From contig JBMFOH010000020.1 of NCBI GenBank assembly GCA_049969715.1, positions 1-37,866 on the forward strand: DNA of 37,866 nt, in the 5' to 3' direction. The DNA is from JBMFOH01 sp049969715 [NCBI: bacterium] (GTDB taxonomy: Bacteria; DUMJ01). The translations under genes and the position numbers were made by a program. The number at the start of each line of letters is the position of its first letter. Position 1 is the stretch's first letter. This document shows positions 7,515 to 14,657 of this stretch, piece by piece. The notes under the pieces are model-generated. The model worked only from the letters and a program-made list of their open reading frames with translations, had not been told where the DNA came from and searched no databases.

Positions 7515-8912
7515 ATGAAGAAGCCAAATCTAATTCTAATTGGTATAGATAGTCTAAGGGCAGACCATATGAGCTTATATGGATACAATAGACTTACTAC
7601 ACCCCATATTGATAGATTCTCAGAAGATGGATGTGTATTTATGAATACCTTTAGTACTCATATACCGACAACTTCAGGTTATTCAAATATGCTTACTGGT
7701 TTGGATGCATTTGGAACAAATGTAGTAGCTCTTAGACATAAAGGAGACCTTGCCGAAGGGGTAGCAACTCTTCCTGAAGTTCTAGCTAAAGATGGTTATA
7801 ATACAACTTGTGTTGGGTTTAAAGGCAATCCTGCTTCTAGGGGATTTCAAAACTATCTTGAATATGCAGGTTGGGGTTCTTATGCAGAGGGAAGAAGCCC
7901 AAAGGCAGAGAATCTCAATGCTGTAGCAATACCAGAGCTCAAACGTCTAGCAAAAGAGGATAAACCATTCTTTCTATTTTTAAGACATATGGACCCTCAT
8001 GCCCCATACCTACCTCCAAGTCCATTTGAAAGGATGTTCTATGATGGAGATGAATATGACCCTAATAACAAATCTTTAGAGCCTGTGTATGCATTTAAGC
8101 CATTCCGTGATTTCTTTCTTACCTGGTTTCCACCTGGATGTACAGATAAAGACTATATAATAGCCCAGTATGATGGTGCTATAGCCTATATGGATGCCTG
8201 TATAAGGAATATATTCACTACTATTGAATCTCTCGGGATAGAAGAAGATACTCTTGTAGTAATAACAGCCGATCATGGAGAAACCCTCTATGACCACGAT
8301 TGTTATTTCGATCACCATGGTCTTTATGATTGCACATTGAGGGTTCCCCTTGTATTTAAATTTCCAGGAAGGGTTCCACCCAAAAAGAGATTCAATGATT
8401 ATGTGCAGCTTAAAGACATTATGCCAACCGTCCTAGATCTTATGGGGATTGAAACAAATATCAGATTCGATGGTAGAAGCCTTGTCCCTCTTATGAAAGG
8501 GAAGAGCATTGAGGCTGAACCAGAATTTTATATAACAGAATGTACATGGATGCGTAAGCATGGATGGCGTACTCCTGAATGGAAACTTATCCATGCCCTT
8601 GAACCTGACTTTCACTTTAAACCAGAGATAGAGCTCTATAATCTAATTAAAGATCCTGAAGAGAACCACAATCTTGCTGAGGAAGAACCAGAGGTTGTTA
8701 AATTCTTAGAAAATAGAATGCATGCACATATAAAGAAAAGAGAAGAGGAAACAGGTAGGACAAACCCTATGTATACAAATCTAGACTGGCATGGATTTGA
8801 GGGTAAGGGCCCATTCAAGTCTTCTCAAGAGGCGTATGATACCCTATATATAGGTTCTCCTGAAGCGGCAAAGAAGATACAGGCGTTACTGGCAGAGAGA
8901 AATAAGAAATAG
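7515..8912 (+). CDS. Sulfatase-like hydrolase, alkaline phosphatase superfamily (Thr at nucleophile position)
   Basis: 465 aa from ATG 7515, chosen because AAGGAGG lies at 7502-7508; an upstream in-frame GTG at 7485 has no such site. Metal ligands of the sulfatase fold are present: D12 in G-I-D-S-L-R-A-D-H, D253-H254 in T-A-D-H-G-E, and H-x-H-G after it. Where sulfatases have C/S-x-P-x-R before L-T-G, this protein has T52-T-S-G-Y56, so formylglycine cannot form. A Thr nucleophile is known in phospho-transferring relatives (EptA, LtaS, NPP). It may therefore be a phosphodiesterase or phosphomonoesterase rather than a sulfatase. No signal peptide is seen, so it acts in the cytoplasm. It is the third gene of the operon and related to the protein at 9951. 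Confidence 0.88.
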   Translation: MKKPNLILIGIDSLRADHMSLYGYNRLTTPHIDRFSEDGCVFMNTFSTHIPTTSGYSNMLTGLDAFGTNVVALRHKGDLAEGVATLPEVLAKDGYNTTCVGFKGNPASRGFQNYLEYAGWGSYAEGRSPKAENLNAVAIPELKRLAKEDKPFFLFLRHMDPHAPYLPPSPFERMFYDGDEYDPNNKSLEPVYAFKPFRDFFLTWFPPGCTDKDYIIAQYDGAIAYMDACIRNIFTTIESLGIEEDTLVVITADHGETLYDHDCYFDHHGLYDCTLRVPLVFKFPGRVPPKKRFNDYVQLKDIMPTVLDLMGIETNIRFDGRSLVPLMKGKSIEAEPEFYITECTWMRKHGWRTPEWKLIHALEPDFHFKPEIELYNLIKDPEENHNLAEEEPEVVKFLENRMHAHIKKREEETGRTNPMYTNLDWHGFEGKGPFKSSQEAYDTLYIGSPEAAKKIQALLAERNKK

Positions 8913-8931
8913 GATTTATGGAGGAAATGTT

Positions 8932-9936
8932 ATGTTAAGGGTATGTGTGATAGGACTTGGTCCAATAGGAAACTTGCATGCTGATATCTATAAGGAAGAT
9001 ACATTAGCTGAGCTTGTTGGGGTCTGTGATATTATACCTGAAAGAGCAGAGAAAACTGGTAAAAGATTAGGAGTGCCTTGGTATACAGATGTTCAAAAGA
9101 TGATCTCAGAGCTTTCACCTGATCTTTGTAGTGTCGCTACAGGCGGCTATGAGTATAGTAGTGACCATTTTGAACCAACAATACAGGCATTAGAGGCAGG
9201 TTGCCATGTCTTATGTGAGAAGCCAATATGTAATGATATAGAGAAAGCTAAAAAGATGGTCGAACTAGCGAGAGAGAAAAATCTCTGTTTTGGGATTAAT
9301 CTAAACCATAGATTTACCCCAGCATTTAGAGTTGCCAAAAGGTGGTTTGATGAAGGTAAGATAGGAGACCTACTCTTTATAAATATGTCTCTATGGATAG
9401 GTAAACCACACGACTTTGAATCTCCGTATTATCATTTAAAAGCCTTAAATCCTCACTCTGTAAATATAATGCAACAATTTGGCGGACCAGTAGATAAAGT
9501 TCAGTGCTTTGCAATGAAAGCGCCAGGAAGAACTATTTGGTCTACTGCATCTATAAATATGAAATTTAAGAGTGGCGCAGTAGGGCATCTCACTAGTAGT
9601 TATGATATAGAACGGGGTCATCCTATGGAAAGGTGCGAGGTAGCAGGAATAAAGGGACGCCTTGTAATAGAGGATATGTGGAAGGAAGCAACTCTCTATC
9701 CTGCAGGTAATCTAGAGAAAACAGTTTATACAAACCCAATCTTTGGTGGCTTTAGAGACTTTAATGATACATTTAGAGATAGAATACATAGTTTTGTAAA
9801 ACAGATAGTAGATGGGGCAAAGCCTGAAGAGATAGATGGTTCAGGGGTAGAAGGACTAGAGGCTCAAAGAGTTATAGAAGCAGCTATTAGGTCTCTAGAT
9901 ACAGGTAAGGTTATAAGTGTAGATGATATAAGGTAG
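8932..9936 (+). CDS. Gfo/Idh/MocA family oxidoreductase, paralogue of the 5700 gene
   Basis: 334 aa with Rossmann loop G-L-G-P-I-G-N-L-H near residue 9 and the E-K-P motif in C-E-K-P-I-C-N-D. It shares I-N-L-N-H-R-F-T-P-A and R-T-I-W-S with the first gene of the operon; by eye about half the residues match. The active-site stretch differs: N-P-H-S-V-N-I-M instead of H-P-H-S-F-D-V-M. GGAGG lies 7 bases before the ATG. It is the last gene of the operon; its stop lies inside the hairpin shared with the convergent gene. It probably handles a related substrate or the reverse step of the same pathway. Confidence 0.92.
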   Translation: MLRVCVIGLGPIGNLHADIYKEDTLAELVGVCDIIPERAEKTGKRLGVPWYTDVQKMISELSPDLCSVATGGYEYSSDHFEPTIQALEAGCHVLCEKPICNDIEKAKKMVELAREKNLCFGINLNHRFTPAFRVAKRWFDEGKIGDLLFINMSLWIGKPHDFESPYYHLKALNPHSVNIMQQFGGPVDKVQCFAMKAPGRTIWSTASINMKFKSGAVGHLTSSYDIERGHPMERCEVAGIKGRLVIEDMWKEATLYPAGNLEKTVYTNPIFGGFRDFNDTFRDRIHSFVKQIVDGAKPEEIDGSGVEGLEAQRVIEAAIRSLDTGKVISVDDIR

Positions 9937-9952
9937 GGTAAACCCCTACCTT
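9930..9952. terminator. Bidirectional hairpin between convergent operons
   Basis: AAGGTAGGG (9930-9938) pairs with CCCTACCTT (9944-9952) around a 5-base loop. The stops of both converging genes lie in the stem. The following bases are AT-rich, but there is no clean T run, so termination strength is uncertain. Confidence 0.6.
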
Positions 9953-11297
9953 ATATAAATCTTTGTCTTTCTACCCATTCATCCCAGGTTAGGTGCATCT
10001 CTTTAAGGGTATTTTCTACCCATCTCCTAGTTGGAAGTCCTCTAGATGCCTGAATCATTATAGGGTTAGGTTTACTTCCTAACTTATCATCGATCCATCT
10101 AGTTAATTTAAGTTCTAGTTCATCTACAATATCTTTTTCTTTATCATATAAATTATTTTCTTCTCTAGGGTCATATTTAAGATTAAACAGTTCTTTAGGA
10201 GGTTTTTCATATAGACCTTGATCTATTGTCTTTATAAACTTCCACTCCTTTGTCCTAATAGATATACTAGCTCTCCATGTGCATTCTGTAGATACAACCT
10301 CTGTATAAAGTTCCTTACACTCCCCTTTTATTAAAGGTAGAAGAGACTTCCCTTCTAATCTTATATTTTTCTTGATATTAAGTAGATCTAAGATGGTAGG
10401 TGCTATATCTATATGTTGAACCAAGGCTTCAATTCTTCTATTAGTAAATCTGTCTCCAAGCTTCATTATAAGAGGAATATGAATAGTAGGTTCATATAAC
10501 CCTTGATGGTCAAAGAAAAAGTTATGTTCAGTCATATTCTCCCCGTGATCTGCGGTTATTATAATTATGGTGTCTTCTTCTATCCCTAGAGTTCTAAGAT
10601 ACTCTAGTAGTTCTCCTATTGAGTCATCTAAATACTTTATCTCTCCATCATATTGGGCTATTATATAATCTGCATCTGTTGGATTCCCTAACAGGTCATA
10701 GTGCCACTTTTTAAAGAAAGGATAAGGTATCTGTCTTTTAGCTTCATCCATACTCTTATTATTTGGATCAAATGGGTCTTCACCTTTATAAAAGATACCC
10801 TTATATCCTTCTGGGGGAAGATATGGAGAATGAGGGTCCCAATAATGTAAGAATAAAAAGAAATCTTCTCTGTAATGTTCTTTAAGCCACCTTATGGCTT
10901 CATAAGTTATCTCTTCTGCTCTGATAGAGTGAGTAAATTTCGTCTTAGGGTTTATATAGTATTCATAACCTTTTGCAAACCAAGGTTTTATATTAAATAG
11001 GTTATCGACTGCTGCGGTTCTATAGTCATTATCTCTAAGTATCTCTGGCAATAGAGGGATACTAGAGTCAAGAACTTCATCTGAACCATGTGACACTACC
11101 TTATGGGTAATACTATGCAACCCAGTAAATATGGTAGTATGGGCTGGAGTAGTAGGAATTCCATCTGCAATGGCATTATAGAATATGACTCCTTTTTCTG
11201 CTAGCTTATCTATATTAGGGCTTGTATTGAACTTATACCCGTAGCAGCTTAAATGATCCGCCCTTAGGGTGTCTATAATTATGAATAAGACCTTCAT
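9951..11297 (-). CDS. Sulfatase-like hydrolase, alkaline phosphatase superfamily (T-T-P-A-H motif)
   Basis: 448 aa, cytoplasmic (no signal peptide). Metal-site residues are D9 in I-I-D-T-L-R-A-D-H, D250-H251 in T-A-D-H-G-E and H264. The nucleophile segment reads T49-T-P-A-H53 before I-F-T-G: the Pro of the C-x-P-x-R sulfatase motif is kept, but Cys/Ser is Thr and Arg is His. It is a paralogue of the protein at 7515, sharing D-P-H-x-P-Y-L-P-P, D-P-N-N-K-S and Y-I-I-A-Q-Y-D. AAGGAGAG precedes the ATG. It is the last gene of the sugar ABC operon (gap 16 bp to the permease), suggesting it removes a sulfate or phosphate group from an imported sugar. Confidence 0.87.
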   Translation of the reverse strand: MKVLFIIIDTLRADHLSCYGYKFNTSPNIDKLAEKGVIFYNAIADGIPTTPAHTTIFTGLHSITHKVVSHGSDEVLDSSIPLLPEILRDNDYRTAAVDNLFNIKPWFAKGYEYYINPKTKFTHSIRAEEITYEAIRWLKEHYREDFFLFLHYWDPHSPYLPPEGYKGIFYKGEDPFDPNNKSMDEAKRQIPYPFFKKWHYDLLGNPTDADYIIAQYDGEIKYLDDSIGELLEYLRTLGIEEDTIIIITADHGENMTEHNFFFDHQGLYEPTIHIPLIMKLGDRFTNRRIEALVQHIDIAPTILDLLNIKKNIRLEGKSLLPLIKGECKELYTEVVSTECTWRASISIRTKEWKFIKTIDQGLYEKPPKELFNLKYDPREENNLYDKEKDIVDELELKLTRWIDDKLGSKPNPIMIQASRGLPTRRWVENTLKEMHLTWDEWVERQRFI

Positions 11298-11313
11298 AAC
11301 TTCTCTCCTTTCA

Positions 11314-12150
11314 TTAAGCCTTTAAAGCACCACTCGTTATCCCTGCTATGTAATACTTCATAGTAAGGAGGAATAATATTACTATCGGTAAGGCAGCTAT
11401 CGTATATCCAGCAAAGAGGGGACCCCATGCTGCACTTCCTGCATATCTACTTTGAAATACAACCAACCCTACTGTTATAGGAAATAGCTCTGCCCTGGTT
11501 ACTGTGACAAGTGGCCAGATGTACTCATTCCATGTATTGAGAAAATTCATAAGAGACACTGTAAATAGGATAGATTTAGATAAGGGTAATGCTATTTTTA
11601 AGAAACATTGACTCTCAGAGGCTCCATCAATCTTGGCTGCCTCGAATAATTCCCTAGGAAGGGAGGAGAAAAAACTCCGTAATATGAATACAGGCATTAC
11701 TTGGCCCCCTGATATGTATGGGAGTATAAGTGCCCAATAGGTGTTTAGCAATTTTAAATCCCTAACAACTAGAAAACGAGGTACAAGGGTAAGTATCCCA
11801 GGAATCATAAGTAAGGATAAGAGTAATATAAAGATACCTTCCTTACCTGGAAAGGTAAACCTGGCAAAAACATAGGCATCTATCGAGGATAGAACTAGAA
11901 CTCCTAACATGGTTACTACACTCACTAATATCGTATTTAATAGAAATGGGGAGACCTCCTTCCATGCATCAGTATAGTTTCTATATTCTAGAGAGGATGG
12001 GAGACCAAAGAAATTATGAAAGACCTCTTCTGTAGTCTTGAAAGATGATATAACCATAAATATAAATGGATAGAGACTTATAAAGATAAGAAAAATTATT
12101 ACTATATGGAATGGTAGATCATGCCCTATCTGTCTATATCTCTTGCTCAT
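11314..12150 (-). CDS. Carbohydrate ABC transporter permease, MalG type
   Basis: 278-aa inner-membrane permease of a CUT1-type importer with about six hydrophobic segments. The EAA loop is visible as E-A-A-K-I-D-G-A-S, followed by I-A-L-P-L-S-K. Another MalG-like feature is F-L-N-T-W-N-E-Y-I-W-P. Its ATG overlaps the TAA of the MalF-type gene by one base, so translation is likely coupled. No ATPase gene is in the operon, so an MsmK-like ATPase elsewhere probably serves it. Confidence 0.94.
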   Translation of the reverse strand: MSKRYRQIGHDLPFHIVIIFLIFISLYPFIFMVISSFKTTEEVFHNFFGLPSSLEYRNYTDAWKEVSPFLLNTILVSVVTMLGVLVLSSIDAYVFARFTFPGKEGIFILLLSLLMIPGILTLVPRFLVVRDLKLLNTYWALILPYISGGQVMPVFILRSFFSSLPRELFEAAKIDGASESQCFLKIALPLSKSILFTVSLMNFLNTWNEYIWPLVTVTRAELFPITVGLVVFQSRYAGSAAWGPLFAGYTIAALPIVILFLLTMKYYIAGITSGALKA

Positions 12151-13046
12151 TAGTTCCCTTCTGATGTTTTGACATATTTTAAATTTATATATGTAAGTAT
12201 AAGGAGGATAAAGAAGAGTACTACTCCTATACTACAGGCGTAGCCCATCTTATTAAAGTAGAAGGCATTATTGTATAGGTATAATCCGGGAACCATAGTG
12301 CTATTTCCTGGACCGCCATTAGTAAGTACCATTATCCCTGCATAACCTTGTAAAGCATTTATAATACTTAATATAAGAACCAATTTAATCTGGCCAGCTA
12401 TCAATGGTATATCTATAAATCTTATCCTTTTCAAACCTGTAACACCATCGATCTTAGCTGCATCGAATATATCTGAAGAGATATTCTGAAGCCCTGCTAG
12501 GAAGATCAAAAACCATAGGCTAGAAATCCAAGGGAACCCAAGGAATAATATTGCATAGAGAGCAGTAGAGAAATCACCAAGCCAAGCTCTACATAGATTG
12601 GGTACACCTATAATCTTTAGAAATTGGTTTAGAAGTCCATATTGAGGATTATAGACAAACTTCCACACTAAAAGGTTTACCATAGAGGGTACAACCATAG
12701 GAATGACGAATAAAGCCCTATAAACATAAGCCGATCTTACATCGAAAATATTAAATACTAGTTCTGCTCCTAATAGAGGGAGAGTAATAGCTATCAGTAC
12801 TCTAAAGATAGTAAGGATAGTTATATTCTTTGCTGAGACAGACATTACAGGGTCTTTAAAGAGTAATTGAATGAAATTTTCCAGTCCTGCATATCTAGGT
12901 AATGTAAATCCATCCCAATCAAAAAAGGAATGATACACAGCAGAGATTGCTGGATAGTATTCAAAGATGAAGAGTAAAATAAAAGTAGGCAGAAGCAATA
13001 AATAGCAATTTCTCTTTTTGAATATCTCTTTAAAAAGGTCTATCAT
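12150..13046 (-). CDS. Carbohydrate ABC transporter permease, MalF type
   Basis: 298-aa partner permease. The N-terminal segment Y-Y-P-A-I-S-A-V-Y-H-S-F-F-D-W is typical of LacF/UgpA-like proteins. The coupling loop reads D-A-A-K-I-D-G-V-T, followed by I-D-I-P-L-I, and L-T-N-G-G-P-G-N-S-T is the usual MalF-family stretch before the last helices. It begins 20 bp after the binding-protein stop with an AAGGA site. Confidence 0.94.
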   Translation of the reverse strand: MIDLFKEIFKKRNCYLLLLPTFILLFIFEYYPAISAVYHSFFDWDGFTLPRYAGLENFIQLLFKDPVMSVSAKNITILTIFRVLIAITLPLLGAELVFNIFDVRSAYVYRALFVIPMVVPSMVNLLVWKFVYNPQYGLLNQFLKIIGVPNLCRAWLGDFSTALYAILFLGFPWISSLWFLIFLAGLQNISSDIFDAAKIDGVTGLKRIRFIDIPLIAGQIKLVLILSIINALQGYAGIMVLTNGGPGNSTMVPGLYLYNNAFYFNKMGYACSIGVVLFFILLILTYINLKYVKTSEGN

Positions 13047-13065
13047 TTATCCTTATTTAGAGCTT

Positions 13066-14526
13066 TTATTTCTTTATTCCCCACTCTGGATGGGCATCTA
13101 TAAGTGCATTTGCTGCCTTTTCCATTTCCCCCTGAATCTGTTCTCCTGCCTGTTGTAGTGTTATTTTATCTGCTAGATATTCTTGAAGTATCTGATAGAA
13201 TGATTCGGCGTATTCTCTGGTTAGACCTCTATAAAAAGATTCTACCCTAAATACACCCTTTTCTAGAGATTTGACAAATGGTTCTAGCCTTTTGTCTAAG
13301 CCTTTCCTTGCTTTTAGTGCTGGGGCAGCTGCACCTAAATCATTTGCCATAGGAATGAAGTTTTGTGGAGCTGTTATAAACATCAACCAATCTACAGTGT
13401 CATTAAGTAACCCTCTGTCCTTAGTAGTAGATGGAATTATCCATGCCCCTGCTCCAGTTACTCCTCCTACCGCTGCTGCAGAGATACCAGTGGCATATTT
13501 AGAACTCTCTTTGGTAATCCTAGGAAAATAAAATAAGCCATACTGGAATTTCCTTAAAGGATCTACTTCTACAGGCTTTATCTGTGCTGCACTCTCATAC
13601 ATCATAGCAGCCTGTCCATTTATAAAAAGCATATAAGCTCCTTGGGAATCTACCCCCAAGTATCCATCCTCCCAGTATTTAGACCACTCCTTGAAAAGCC
13701 TTAACTGTTCCTGCCATTGTGGATCTCTAGCACTGTATACTCCTCTCTTTATTGCCTGAACCAGTTCTTTTTGACTTATAGCAGAAGCCTCTATTGCTGT
13801 TCTTTTTACCTGACCCTTAACTCCTTTGATCTCTGCCATCTTAGAATCAAGTATCATATCTTGGATAGTCCTAAGACTCCAATTAGCTCTCATCTTTTCT
13901 CCTGCCATAGGAAATGCAAATGGTATATAACCTGCCTGTTTTATCTTGGCTTGAATATCTATAAACTCCTTCCAAGTGTTAGGGACCCTTATCTCCAACT
14001 TCTTGAAAATATCCTTATTATAAAATATTGCTGTCCCTGTGATACCTGTTGGAAGTACATATTGACTTTTCCCATCCGGAGCCTTCCCTGTAGCTATTGC
14101 TATTTCTAGAAATATATCCTTCCAATGCTGATTTCCCTTTACATATGGATCGGGCTTTTCTAGAAATGGGGCTAGGTCTACATACCATCCTTTATATGCA
14201 TTCCTATTAACTTCAGAAAACAGTTGTTCTGATATCTCAGGGGCTGTTCCTCCTGTTAATTGGGTGGTTAACCATACATCCGCATCCATACCTTCTGGAG
14301 GTCTTACAAATTGGATATCTACATCAGGATGCAATATCTCATATTCCTTCTCTAGCTTCCACAGATAGGTAGGGGGATCCCATCTATCTGTACTAAGTCT
14401 TTCTCTTGGATAATACTCCCTAGCATCCATTCTTATTATCTTTTTTTGAGCAAGACCAATAGACGAGGCGCTAGCTATCAATAGTACCAAAAATACTATA
14501 GAGATAATTCTTATACCTTTATTCAT
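13066..14526 (-). CDS. Carbohydrate ABC transporter solute-binding protein, family 1
   Basis: I chose ATG 14526 (486 aa); seven upstream codons from a TTG contain the GGAGGAGG ribosome site itself and are unlikely to be translated. The signal peptide is about 27 residues and ends G-L-A-Q with no lipobox Cys. The mature protein has SBP_bac_1 features such as T-A-I-F-Y-N-K-D-I-F-K-K and F-I-N-G-Q-A-A-M-M-Y-E-S. It heads the operon with two permeases and a sulfatase-like gene, driven by a near-consensus promoter. The ligand is unknown; a sulfated or phosphorylated sugar is an inference from the last gene. Confidence 0.93.
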   Translation of the reverse strand: MNKGIRIISIVFLVLLIASASSIGLAQKKIIRMDAREYYPRERLSTDRWDPPTYLWKLEKEYEILHPDVDIQFVRPPEGMDADVWLTTQLTGGTAPEISEQLFSEVNRNAYKGWYVDLAPFLEKPDPYVKGNQHWKDIFLEIAIATGKAPDGKSQYVLPTGITGTAIFYNKDIFKKLEIRVPNTWKEFIDIQAKIKQAGYIPFAFPMAGEKMRANWSLRTIQDMILDSKMAEIKGVKGQVKRTAIEASAISQKELVQAIKRGVYSARDPQWQEQLRLFKEWSKYWEDGYLGVDSQGAYMLFINGQAAMMYESAAQIKPVEVDPLRKFQYGLFYFPRITKESSKYATGISAAAVGGVTGAGAWIIPSTTKDRGLLNDTVDWLMFITAPQNFIPMANDLGAAAPALKARKGLDKRLEPFVKSLEKGVFRVESFYRGLTREYAESFYQILQEYLADKITLQQAGEQIQGEMEKAANALIDAHPEWGIKK

Positions 14527-14567
14527 TATTAATTCCTCCTCCATCAATAAAATTATCTTACAGAGAT

Positions 14568-14595
14568 ATTATATAGGGGGAGATAGAAATGTCAA
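14568..14595 (-). promoter_or_regulatory. Sigma-70-type promoter of the 14526-9951 sugar operon
   Basis: TTGACA (14590-14595) and TATAAT (14568-14573) on the minus strand are separated by 16 bp. Both boxes match consensus. It is arranged back to back with the nrdJ promoter. Confidence 0.75.
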
Positions 14596-14616
14596 GCTTA
14601 TAAATCTATCCTGTTG

Positions 14617-14622
14617 TATAAT
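14617..14622 (+). promoter_or_regulatory. -10 box of nrdJ
   Basis: TATAAT lies 35 bases before the nrdJ ATG. No good -35 is visible, and I see no cobalamin riboswitch in the short leader. Confidence 0.5.
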
Positions 14623-14657
14623 ATAGATATGATTCTAGCTATTAAGTGGAGGATAAA

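Noticed and set aside
14581-14657. Cobalamin riboswitch before nrdJ
   Set aside because: The leader after the -10 box is only about 30 nt and has no B12-box-like sequence.
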